Origin: Streptacidiphilus melanogenes
GTDB lineage: Bacteria > Actinomycetota > Actinomycetes > Streptomycetales > Streptomycetaceae
Reading direction: 5' to 3'
DNA: 60,657 bases
Assembly (NCBI RefSeq): GCF_000787835.1
Contig: NZ_BBPP01000021.1
Span: 1 to 60,657, forward strand
A program made the translations under genes and the position numbers. Each line of letters starts with the position of its first letter. Position 1 is the first letter of the stretch. Shown piece after piece: positions 31,858-40,349 of this stretch. The notes beneath the pieces are model-generated. The model searched no databases, was not told the DNA's origin, and was given only the letters and a program-made list of their open reading frames with translations.

Positions 31858-33580
31858 CGACGACTCCGCAGACCAGACGCCCCTTCTGGACCACCTGGCC
31901 GTCGCGCTCCCGAACGACGGGGACCGACTCGACCCACTGCAGCACCGGCTTCGGCCGCGGGCTCAGGTCGTTGCGCTCCAGGTACGGCCCGGACGCGTCG
32001 CCCAGTGTCAGCAGCTGCAGCAGTTGACCGGGGTCGGTGAGGGCACGGCACCCCGCCTGCTGCCAGATCGAGGCGAGCTCGGGCAGCGCCGCGTCGCGGT
32101 GGCGGCGCCACCAGCTGTCCGCCGCGGCCGGGCAGCGGTGGTGGACGGCCAGCAACTCGTCCAGCTGGTGCAGGCGTTCGGCCACCGGCCGGGACCAGCG
32201 GTCGCCCGAGCCGCGGGCGGCGAGGGCTACGCCGAGCCGGGCCAGCTGCTGGACCGCGTCGTTGCGCAGGCCGTCCGCCTGCCAGGGCCGCCACTCGCGG
32301 GCCTGGGTGCCCAGATGGCGGCCGAGCAGCGGGTCCAGGCGCAGCAGCAGCAGGGTCTCCCGCACCCGGACCGCGCCGCGCAGCAGCAGGTCCCCGGGCT
32401 CAGGGGCGTCCAGGGTCCGGTTCGCCAGCTTCTGGTGGTCGCCGTTCACCGCGGCCACCTCCCGCAGCAGTGACCTGACCTCCTCCTGCGCGTCGGTATC
32501 CAACTCGGGCCAGGAAGGCGTCGCGACGGTCAGGCGCAGCGCGGGCACGGCCTCGGCGAGGGGCAGCGGCGGGACCGCGAGCACGACGGTCGCGGCCCGG
32601 GAGTCGTCGGAGGGCTCCGCCGTTCCCGGGTCGATGCCGAGGTCGCGGGCCACGTCGGCGAGCGCACGGGCCTCCGCGCGCCGCTCCTCCTCCGGCAACC
32701 GGAGCAGGGCGAGGTGGAGGACCGTCCACAGCGCGGCGGCGCCGTCGGCCTCCGGGCACAGGTCGTCGCCGAAGCGGCGGTCCCGCTGCCGGGCACGCTC
32801 CCACAGGTCGTCGGCGGCACGGGAGAGCCCGACGTGGAGCAGCAGCTCCCGCTCCCGGGCGCGCTCCGCGCGCGCCTGACGCAGCGCCAGCTCCTCGCGC
32901 TCCAGAGCGGCCCGGTCCTGGGCCAGCAGACGCAGCTCCTCGTCGGCCTGACGACGTGCGTCCGCCGCGCCCGCGCGGCACCTGGTCCGCTCGTCGACGA
33001 GCCGCCGCAGTTCGGCCTCGTGGGCCTCCAGCGCGGTGCGCTCCCGCGCGAGTCCGGCGCGTTCCTCCTCCAGGCGGGACAGGGCGGTCCCGGCGGAGGC
33101 GCGGGCCGCGTCCCGTTCGCCACCGAGCCGGGCCTGTTCCTCCTCCGCTTCCCGCCGCTGCTGCTGCGCCTCCTCGCAGTCGGCGCGCGCCTGCCCGGCC
33201 TCGGCCGACAGGCGGGTCAGGGCCTGCTGATGGCCGTCGCGGTCGCGGCGGGCCCGGTCCCGCTCCACCTCGGCGCCGGGCAGCGCGGCCGTCAGCTCCG
33301 CCGACTCCGCTTCGAGCGCGGCTCTTTCGCGACGCGCCTGGTCCAGCAGCCACTCGGCGTCGCCGCGGTGACGGCGCAGATCCGCAAGACCGTGGGAGAC
33401 CCTCTGCGCGGCGTGCGCGGCCTCGAAGGCCGCGCGGGCCGCGGCCGTGGCCCAGTCGACGGGGTGCGGATCCGCCTCCAGCGCGCGGGTGCGCAGCTGC
33501 TCCAGCGCCTCGGGCGACAGCGCCCGCGCCGCCCCGGTCACGTCGGCCCGGTCCGGCCCGGTTCCCTCTTGACGAGTCAT
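31850..33580 (-). CDS. Long coiled-coil protein of the Hsp70/GTPase operon (576 aa)
   Basis: ATG 33580 overlaps the TGA of the Hsp70-like gene by one base. Residues about 60-275 form an almost unbroken charged coiled coil (Glu/Arg/Ala heptads, RQADEELRLLAQDRAALEREELALRQ). The rest (280-576) is a helical domain rich in Leu and Trp ending DASGPYLERNDLSPRPKPVLQWVESVPVVRERDGQVVQKGRLVCGVVDV. No catalytic motif is visible. It could act as a rod between the membrane parts and the ATPase. The frame is open upstream to 34501 only as a shadow of the Hsp70 gene. Confidence 0.9.
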   Translation of the reverse strand: MTRQEGTGPDRADVTGAARALSPEALEQLRTRALEADPHPVDWATAAARAAFEAAHAAQRVSHGLADLRRHRGDAEWLLDQARRERAALEAESAELTAALPGAEVERDRARRDRDGHQQALTRLSAEAGQARADCEEAQQQRREAEEEQARLGGERDAARASAGTALSRLEEERAGLARERTALEAHEAELRRLVDERTRCRAGAADARRQADEELRLLAQDRAALEREELALRQARAERARERELLLHVGLSRAADDLWERARQRDRRFGDDLCPEADGAAALWTVLHLALLRLPEEERRAEARALADVARDLGIDPGTAEPSDDSRAATVVLAVPPLPLAEAVPALRLTVATPSWPELDTDAQEEVRSLLREVAAVNGDHQKLANRTLDAPEPGDLLLRGAVRVRETLLLLRLDPLLGRHLGTQAREWRPWQADGLRNDAVQQLARLGVALAARGSGDRWSRPVAERLHQLDELLAVHHRCPAAADSWWRRHRDAALPELASIWQQAGCRALTDPGQLLQLLTLGDASGPYLERNDLSPRPKPVLQWVESVPVVRERDGQVVQKGRLVCGVVDV

Positions 33581-36500
33581 CAGTGTTCCCCGCTCTCCGG
33601 GTCCCAGCCCCGGACGTAGTCCCCGGCACGGCTCTCCATCGGCACCCGGTACACCCAGCCGGGGCGGTCCACGGCCTCGGTGAAGTTGGCCGCCTGGGGA
33701 TGCGGGAGCGCGCCGCGGTGCACGCGCAGGATGCCGCGCGCGTCGAGCGTCATCCGCAGCCGGCCGGTGCGCACGTCCGGGTTGCCTGCGGGCAGGTGGA
33801 GCCGGCCGAGCGGCAGCGGCGCCTCGGAGCCCGGGGCGCGCAGGTAGAGGTGGAGGTGCTCGGCCGGCCGGTCGAGCGTGAACTCGGCGACCCGCCCCGG
33901 CGTCGGCGCCACCAGCGGGTCGGGGTGCGCACCGACGTGGAACAGCTCGGGGAAGTAGGAGAGCACGTCCTGCTCGCCGTCCTCCGCCCCGGCGGGGAAG
34001 AGGTCGACGGGGGCGAACTCCGCGCTGCCCCACTCCCCGGGTGAGGCGCAGATCGTGCCGGCCAGCCGGATCGTGTCCCGGCCCGCGCCGGTGCGGACCC
34101 GCGGGTCGGCGACCTCGCGCAGGTCGATGGTGCCGCCCGGGGTCGGCGGCTGCTGGTCGGGCAGCGCCAGGTGCTGCCGCTCGCCGTGGCAGAACTCCAG
34201 CGTCAGGGTGAGCCGCTGGTCCACCACCACCCGGAACCGCATGCCCGGCGTGCCGTCGAAGTCCCAGGCGGGGGAGGCGAGATCGCAGCCGTCGCGGGCC
34301 GCGCGCTGCGCGATGTCGACCGCACCCCACGGCAGCGGTCCGCTGCCGTGGCGGGGGCGGCGGATCTCCGCGACCTGGATGACCCGGCGCCACCGGGAGG
34401 TCAGCCCGAGCGTGCCGGCCGCGTCCAGCTCCTCGTAGGGGGTGCCCGAGGCGAACAGCGGCGCGTCCCGGCCCGCCATGGCGCGCAGCGTGAAGTCGCA
34501 CGGCAGGCAGGAGAGCAGGCTGCGGGAGACGAAGGCGAGCTCGGAGTGGGCCATCGGCCCGCCGCCGTCGCCGAACACGCCCGCCCGGGCGCGCATGTCG
34601 TACAGCCAGGCCGCGCCGATCGAGGTCGCCTGCTTGGCCAGGAAGCCCGACTCGGTGGCGAGCCGGCTCGGATCCCAGCCGGGACCCGCCCCGTCACCGC
34701 CGGTGGTGGCCTCCACCAGCGCCTCGCCGACCAGTTGGCGCACCTCCGGCATGGCGCTGCTGCGGCCGCAGAGCACCACCTGGTCCAGGGACGGGACGGT
34801 GCCGCCCGTCACGCCCTCCTCCTCGATGCGGGTGAAGGCGTCGCGCACCAGCCCGGCGGCCATCTCCGCGACCTCCCGCAGCGCGGGTTGCAGCAGCTGC
34901 CGCAGCTCGGCGGTGGGCAGCGGGACCGGCGGCGGGGAGGCGTTGCCCTTGCCGACCTTGCCCAGCAGCTCCGACAGCTCCTGCCGGGGGAAGAGGAGCG
35001 TCCCGTCGGCGGCGGTCTCGAGCCCGGTGTCGGTGGCCCCGCCCAGCGCGCGCTTGACCCGTTCGGCGACGATCCACAGGATCGCGAACGCCTCCTCGCG
35101 GGACTCCCGGACGCTGGTGTCCAGGCCCAGCTCACGGCCGTGCAGCCGGGTCTCGGTGGGGACCGCCCGGCTGAGTACCCGCCGGACCTCCGGGCTGACG
35201 ACGGTGTCGCGGTGGTGGCGGACCTGACGGGCCAGCAGGCCGGACAACGTCTCGCCCTCCGCGAGGGCCGGCATGCCGCCGAGGACCAGGCTCTGGCCGA
35301 GCACGTCCACCAGCCGGGCCTTGAGCCAGTAGAAGACGTGCAGGGTGAGCAGGTCGCCGCCCAGCTGGCGGTGGCCGATGGTGCCGAGAATCCGCGGCTC
35401 CAACTCGTAGTCGCGGCCCGAGACGAACGCGTCCGCCGCGCTCAACCGGGGCGTGCGGTCCCGCAGCTCCAGTTCGAGCAGGGCGATGTCGGTGGTGCCG
35501 CCGCCGATGTCGACGACGAGCATGGTGCGCGTCCACGTTCCCGGTCGGCCCGGCACCGGCCGGGACGCGGCGCGCATGGCCTCAAGGCCCAGGTCCAGGT
35601 CCGCGGTCAGGTCGCGCATGACGAAGTAGAGTCCCGCCGCCAGTCCTTCGTCGACCGTCAGCTGCACGTCGGGCACGGACAGGCCCTGCTGGACCAGGCG
35701 GCGCAGCAGCACCCGGTACTCCGGGTAGGCGGAGGTGGGGTAGGTGAGCAACACCGTGCCGAGCTGCGGCGGCTTCCCCGGCGCGCCCGCGTGGTTGGCC
35801 TGCTCGGCGCGCTTGACCAGCAGGTGGAACAGGTGCTGAGTCAGGTGCGCCGCCGACGGGCCCTCCGCGCCGTCCTCGGCGATCGCCTGGGTCAGCAGAC
35901 GTCGCTTGAAGGCGCGCAACGTGCCCTGCCCCTCGGGCGCGAGGGTGAAGCTGTCGTCGCCGTACCGGGAGACGCGGACCGCGTCGGCGGCCGTCTCGTA
36001 GCGCAGCAGTTCGCTGGCGGGAGCCGCGGTCTCCGCGCCGCCCTGGAGGTAGCGGTAGAAGACGGGGCCGAGCTGGTGGAAGTCCAGTGCGGGGGTGCGC
36101 ACGGCGGCGGTGACGATCTCGTGCATCCGCTGCGCGAGCCAGTCGCGCAGTGAGCGGTCGTCGCTGAGCGAGCGGGTGTTCTCAACCCAGAGCAGCAGCC
36201 GGGTGGCCGCCTCCGGCTCGTCCAGCCGGGTCAGCAGTTCGGCGCCGGAGACGCGGACGCTGCCCAGGTCCAGATGTCCGCCACGCAGGTCGTCCAGGTG
36301 CTGCTTCCACGCCACCGGCGCCTCCTGCGGCGGCGCGGTGAGCGCGCGCAGACCGGCCGCCAGGCGGGCGAGCTGGTCCCGGTCGACGACGCCACCGGAG
36401 CTGCGCGACAGCACCAGGGTGACCGTCGACGCCGTGCTGCCGAAGTCGACCGCGGCCGCCCAGCCGTCGCCACGACGCCGGTCGGCCGGGCGGAGCACCA

Positions 36501-37122
36501 GCTGGTCCGGCTGCGCCCCGCGGGTCATCGGCAGCGGGCGGCCGGGCGGCCAGAACTCGAGCGTCACCGGCCCGGGGGCGCGCAGGTGGCTGCCGGCCCC
36601 GGTGGCGGTGTAGGAGACGTCCCAGTTGACCACGAGGGAGACCGGCTGCGGCGGTTCGCCGGTGGCCACGGCCCCGGACCCGGTCGGCGTGGACGACGCG
36701 CCCGGGACGGCCGGTGCGGGCTGGGGGAAGAACAGCGCGGCCGGGAGCCGGGCGCCGTGCGCGATCCGCAGCAGCCCCTCGACGGCCACCTGGCTCGGCG
36801 GCCGCCCCGCCCACGCCCGCGCGAGCGCGTCGGCGAGCTCCGCCGGGACGGGCATCCCGTCCCGGTCCAGCACGCTGATCCTGGCCGGCAGGGTGGCCAC
36901 CAGGTTCGCGGCCGGGCCGGACTGTTCGAGCTCGACGTCCGGCAGCAGGTAGCCGCGCTGGTCGGCGACCAGGCGGAAGGCCCCCGGCCCGTCGGCGAGC
37001 ACGCGCGCCGCGGCTGCGGTCGGGGCGGCCAGACCGGCGGCGGGCCGGTTGCCGTAGGCCTGGTCCACCGGGTCCTCGCCCTCGGCGGGGACGCTGAACC
37101 TGACGGTCAGTTCGCTGCTCAT
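33580..37122 (-). CDS. Giant Hsp70/actin-fold ATPase (SrfB-like architecture, 1,180 aa)
   Basis: The ATPase core is clear: phosphate-1 loop VDFGSTAST (225-233), connect region GGD in GHRQLGGDLLTLHVFYWL, phosphate-2 VDIGGGTTDIALLEL (537-551) and adenosine loop VVLCGRSSAMPEV (782-793). Some 300 residues lie between the two phosphate loops, more than in DnaK. An N-terminal region of about 220 residues has a short beta-rich domain and a Pro/Thr-rich linker; the C-terminal about 350 residues, rich in strands, replace the usual substrate domain. Size and plan recall Salmonella SrfB; I could not verify homology. It would bind ATP and reshape or assemble partners, the GTPase encoded just upstream being the likely one (4-nt ATGA overlap). 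Confidence 0.9.
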   Translation of the reverse strand: MSSELTVRFSVPAEGEDPVDQAYGNRPAAGLAAPTAAAARVLADGPGAFRLVADQRGYLLPDVELEQSGPAANLVATLPARISVLDRDGMPVPAELADALARAWAGRPPSQVAVEGLLRIAHGARLPAALFFPQPAPAVPGASSTPTGSGAVATGEPPQPVSLVVNWDVSYTATGAGSHLRAPGPVTLEFWPPGRPLPMTRGAQPDQLVLRPADRRRGDGWAAAVDFGSTASTVTLVLSRSSGGVVDRDQLARLAAGLRALTAPPQEAPVAWKQHLDDLRGGHLDLGSVRVSGAELLTRLDEPEAATRLLLWVENTRSLSDDRSLRDWLAQRMHEIVTAAVRTPALDFHQLGPVFYRYLQGGAETAAPASELLRYETAADAVRVSRYGDDSFTLAPEGQGTLRAFKRRLLTQAIAEDGAEGPSAAHLTQHLFHLLVKRAEQANHAGAPGKPPQLGTVLLTYPTSAYPEYRVLLRRLVQQGLSVPDVQLTVDEGLAAGLYFVMRDLTADLDLGLEAMRAASRPVPGRPGTWTRTMLVVDIGGGTTDIALLELELRDRTPRLSAADAFVSGRDYELEPRILGTIGHRQLGGDLLTLHVFYWLKARLVDVLGQSLVLGGMPALAEGETLSGLLARQVRHHRDTVVSPEVRRVLSRAVPTETRLHGRELGLDTSVRESREEAFAILWIVAERVKRALGGATDTGLETAADGTLLFPRQELSELLGKVGKGNASPPPVPLPTAELRQLLQPALREVAEMAAGLVRDAFTRIEEEGVTGGTVPSLDQVVLCGRSSAMPEVRQLVGEALVEATTGGDGAGPGWDPSRLATESGFLAKQATSIGAAWLYDMRARAGVFGDGGGPMAHSELAFVSRSLLSCLPCDFTLRAMAGRDAPLFASGTPYEELDAAGTLGLTSRWRRVIQVAEIRRPRHGSGPLPWGAVDIAQRAARDGCDLASPAWDFDGTPGMRFRVVVDQRLTLTLEFCHGERQHLALPDQQPPTPGGTIDLREVADPRVRTGAGRDTIRLAGTICASPGEWGSAEFAPVDLFPAGAEDGEQDVLSYFPELFHVGAHPDPLVAPTPGRVAEFTLDRPAEHLHLYLRAPGSEAPLPLGRLHLPAGNPDVRTGRLRMTLDARGILRVHRGALPHPQAANFTEAVDRPGWVYRVPMESRAGDYVRGWDPESGEH

Positions 37123-39743
37123 GCCGCTCCCGTCCGCGCCGAGCCGTCGGCGTCCCAGTAGGAGATCAGTTCGTCGAGGGTGCGCGGGCTGCCGCCGCCG
37201 CTGGGGTCGCCACCTGGGTCGGTCGGGCCGCCGCCGTCCGGCGCGTGACCGCCGGGGCTGTCCTCGCCGTCGCCCGGGCGCTGCGGTGGCGGGGTGAACG
37301 CGGCGGTCTCCAGAACGAGTTCGGAGATCCGGTGCAGACGCTGGTGCAGCTCGCGCCGGACCCGGCCCTGCAGCCAGTGCAGTTGCAGGGTGCTGTAGTC
37401 GGCGGCGGCGTCGGCGACGGCCGCCCGCATCTGGAGCACCGCGAGCGGGTGACGGCCGCGCCGGTCCGCCGTCGGGGTGGCCGCCAGCGCGTCGGTGTGC
37501 CAGGGCAGCGCGTGCCTGCTCTGCAGCGGGAACCGGTCCTGCGGCTGCTCCGGCAGCGAGGCGGCGAGCCGGGGCAGGTGGCGCAGCAGGCTGTCGACGA
37601 GCGAGCGCAGGTCGAGCCGGGCCAGCAGCCGACCCGGCGCCTCGCCGTCCTGGGCGTGACGCTCGAAGACCCGTGGCAGCAGCGCCGCGGAGTCCTCGTC
37701 CGAGGCGATCCACTCCCGCGTCGGGTCCAGCTGCGGCTGCCAGTGGGCGTACCACTCCTCCAGCCAGGCGTGGACCTCCGCCTGGATCCCCTCCGACTGC
37801 CGCTCCAGGACGCCGAGGAAGGCGCGCTCGAAGACCTCGGTGCTGTCGGACGGCGCGGCGGCGGTCGGCTCCGCCAGCGGGTCGAGACTGTCCTCCGGCG
37901 GCGGCGCCGAGCGCCGGACCAGCAGGTCGCCGCTGTTCCTGGCGCGACCGAGCACCTGCTGCCAGTACATCCCGTCGTAGACGGAGGACCGCACCTGGCC
38001 GGCCAGCCGGGCCGCCTCGCGGGGCGCGGGCCCGTGCAGCGGTACGGCCGTCCCGTTCCGGTCCACGGCCAGCCGCGCCATCACCGCGAAGTCGCTCTCC
38101 ATCTCGTCGAGGATCTGACGCAGCGCCTGGAACATGCCGCCTGCGCGGGCGTAGGCGTCGTCCGCGATCGGGACGTCACGGCGTTCGATCAGCCGCAGCT
38201 TGCGCAGCTCGCCCAGCAGCTCCTGTCCCGCCCGGCGGGCGCGTTCCAGCTTGTGGTCGCCGCCGTGCCGTTGCACGTGCGCGCCGACGGCCTGCCGGAA
38301 GGCGGCGACGCCGCCGTGCTCCTCGTAGGCGCGCAGCCGTGCGCTCCACGGGTTTCCGGGTGCGGCCTGCTCCAGCTCCGCCGCGTACGGCAGCCAGCTG
38401 CGGACGGTGGACTGGGCGCCGGCCGTGCCGATGATCACTGCTCGGGTGTTGTCCGAGACGTCGTCGTACGCCAGCTTCTCGCGCACCAGCGCGCGGATGG
38501 GGGAGACCAGGTGGACCCGGTCCTGGGTCGCTCTGGGGCCGACGAACTGCGGTGCGAAGGCGTCGAGGCTGCTCAGGCAGTCGGTGCGCTCCAGCCCCGC
38601 CTGCAGCGAGCCCGGCGCTCCCTCGACCACGGGTACGGCGATCCGGTCGAACTTGTTGCTGACCACCAGCGCGGCGGTTTCCAGCGCGGAGCTGCTGCGG
38701 TCCGCCGCGAGCATCGTCCAGAAGTCCTGGGCGTCGGCGGACGGCATGTGGTCCGAGGGCAGCACCACCACGATGGAGTGCATGTCGCGCAGCGTCTGCC
38801 GGCTGAGGTGGCGGTCGCGACCGTAGGAGCCGGCCGCGCCGATGCCGGGGAAGTCGACCAGCTGGACGCTGTTGGCGCCGAACTGGGCGGTGAGGTCCCA
38901 GTGTTCGGGATCCACGACGACGGTCTGCTCGATCCGCTCCACCAGCGGGAAGCTGGCCCGCAGCACCGCGTCGTCGGTGCGGAGGTCGGCTCCGCCGAAG
39001 TCCAGGTGCTGCGGCGCGGGGGCGCTGGTGTCGGGCAGGGCCGGGGGTGGGAGCTCGACCGCGGCGCGGACCCGGTCGCTGTGGATCACCAGTGGCGCCG
39101 GTGCGTCGAGCAGTCCGTGCTGGCCCAGTTGGGCGTCGCGGATCCGGCCGAGCTCGCGCGCGGTCTCGCGGTGCGCCTCGTTGATCTCGATCTTCGACAG
39201 GCGGCTGACGCCCGCGACCGGCTCCCCCCACAGGCAGCGGTACCAGCTGTTGAACCGCGCCCACTCGCGCGGATCGCGCACCGGGTCGTAACCCGTGAGG
39301 AAGGAGCGGGGTTTGAGGTCGAGCCCGGCGTGCTCGATCCCCTCCACCAACTGGGCGAAGATCTCCTGTACGCACTCGGCGAGCCGTTCGGTGCTCATGA
39401 AGCGGATGCTGGTCTCGGGTCGGATCGAGGTGCCGTCGCCGCGCAGGCCCTGCTCCAGGGTGAGCACGGTGATGTTGCCGGTGGTCGGCCGTTCCTCGAC
39501 GGGGAGCAGCCCGGGGCGTCCCAGGGCCGTGCCGATCAGCAGCGACTTGCCCACGGAGAAGGGCCCGACCACGCCGAGCGCGATCGGCGCCTGCACGCGC
39601 CGGTTCAGCCGGCGCGCGGCCTCGCGGATGACGCTGCGCTGCCGGTCCTCCTCCTCGTCGCGCGGCTGGTCGAGGGTGCCGAGGTAGTCCTGGACGGCGG
39701 AGGCGTACTCTTCGAGCTCTGCCAGCGTGAGCTGACGCTGCAC
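37119..39743 (-). CDS. Dynamin-like large GTPase (SrfC-like architecture, 874 aa)
   Basis: A complete G domain: G1 GPFSVGKS (60-67), G2 RPTTGNIT (Thr87/88), G3 DFPG (297-300) and G4 NKFD (363-366). The 200 residues between G2 and G3 are an insertion. The C-terminal about 480 residues are helical (stalk-like) with Trp-rich helices (EVHAWLEEWYAHWQPQL) and end in a Gly/Pro tail. There is no membrane helix. Bacterial dynamin-like proteins remodel membranes or hold a GTP-timed assembly. Start GTG 39743 has GGGAGG 6 nt upstream. It is coupled to the Hsp70 gene by a 4-nt overlap, so a 1:1 complex is likely. SrfC of enterobacteria is an analogue by order and size only. Confidence 0.92.
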   Translation of the reverse strand: MQRQLTLAELEEYASAVQDYLGTLDQPRDEEEDRQRSVIREAARRLNRRVQAPIALGVVGPFSVGKSLLIGTALGRPGLLPVEERPTTGNITVLTLEQGLRGDGTSIRPETSIRFMSTERLAECVQEIFAQLVEGIEHAGLDLKPRSFLTGYDPVRDPREWARFNSWYRCLWGEPVAGVSRLSKIEINEAHRETARELGRIRDAQLGQHGLLDAPAPLVIHSDRVRAAVELPPPALPDTSAPAPQHLDFGGADLRTDDAVLRASFPLVERIEQTVVVDPEHWDLTAQFGANSVQLVDFPGIGAAGSYGRDRHLSRQTLRDMHSIVVVLPSDHMPSADAQDFWTMLAADRSSSALETAALVVSNKFDRIAVPVVEGAPGSLQAGLERTDCLSSLDAFAPQFVGPRATQDRVHLVSPIRALVREKLAYDDVSDNTRAVIIGTAGAQSTVRSWLPYAAELEQAAPGNPWSARLRAYEEHGGVAAFRQAVGAHVQRHGGDHKLERARRAGQELLGELRKLRLIERRDVPIADDAYARAGGMFQALRQILDEMESDFAVMARLAVDRNGTAVPLHGPAPREAARLAGQVRSSVYDGMYWQQVLGRARNSGDLLVRRSAPPPEDSLDPLAEPTAAAPSDSTEVFERAFLGVLERQSEGIQAEVHAWLEEWYAHWQPQLDPTREWIASDEDSAALLPRVFERHAQDGEAPGRLLARLDLRSLVDSLLRHLPRLAASLPEQPQDRFPLQSRHALPWHTDALAATPTADRRGRHPLAVLQMRAAVADAAADYSTLQLHWLQGRVRRELHQRLHRISELVLETAAFTPPPQRPGDGEDSPGGHAPDGGGPTDPGGDPSGGGSPRTLDELISYWDADGSARTGAA

Positions 39744-39803
39744 GGTGACCTCCCTGCTGCGGGGTGGAGTCGGGTGCGGATTCGGAGGCGGGACAGCCGG
39801 GAT

Positions 39804-40349
39804 TCAGCTGCGGATGAAGAAGAGTTCGAGTCGGACGGAGTTCGCCGGACCGCTTCCGTCGAAGTAGGGGCGGATCAGTTTCGGGCTGTTGACCGGGAAG
39901 AACGCGGGATCCCAGCTGTGCACGTGCGGGGCGACGGCCTGGGCGAGCTGCTGGCTGAGGTCGATCGAGACGCCGCAGCCCGAGCAGGAGGCGGCGGACC
40001 CCCAGACGAACACCATCGCGGCCTGGCGCCCGGAGAACCCGCGGACGGCCGCCAGGATCTGCTGCCGGACCTTGTCCAGGGCGGACCGGTCGCCCGCGAT
40101 CACGGCACTCACGTCGACGTTGCGGGCGAACACCGAGCTGCTGTTCGGGTCCAGCCCGGGCGGCGTGCTCCGCGTCGCCCCGGGTGAGGGGCTCGCCCCG
40201 TGCGTGGGTGTCGGGTGGGCGCCGGCGGCCGCGCTCGGCGTGGTCACCTGCTGGCCGCCGAGCACGACGACCACGAGCATCAGCAGCACGTCGGCGAAGA
40301 GCCACCCGGCCAACTGCGGCAGGCTCCTGCCCCGCCCGCCCGCCGTCAC
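39804..40349 (-). CDS. MotB/ZorB-like membrane protein with OmpA-like domain (181 aa)
   Basis: One N-terminal membrane helix (about 12-31, WLFADVLLMLVVVVLGG) carries Asp20, in the place of the proton-binding Asp of MotB, ExbD and ZorB. A Pro/Ser/Thr-rich linker follows (about 36-70) and then an exterior domain of about 110 residues that resembles a reduced OmpA-like peptidoglycan-binding fold (DVSAVIAGDRSALDKVRQQILAAVRGFSGRQAAMVFVWG, then LSQQLAQAVAPHV, end SVRLELFFIRS), with two Cys (CSGC). GTG 40349 has GAGGAGG 5 nt upstream and overlaps the stop of the two-helix protein by 4 nt. It should pair with that protein. Confidence 0.85.
   Translation of the reverse strand: MTAGGRGRSLPQLAGWLFADVLLMLVVVVLGGQQVTTPSAAAGAHPTPTHGASPSPGATRSTPPGLDPNSSSVFARNVDVSAVIAGDRSALDKVRQQILAAVRGFSGRQAAMVFVWGSAASCSGCGVSIDLSQQLAQAVAPHVHSWDPAFFPVNSPKLIRPYFDGSGPANSVRLELFFIRS

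Noticed and set aside
31850-34501. 883-aa version of the coiled-coil protein
   Set aside because: The added N-terminus is a shadow of the Hsp70-like gene; ATG 33580 matches the coupled-start pattern.
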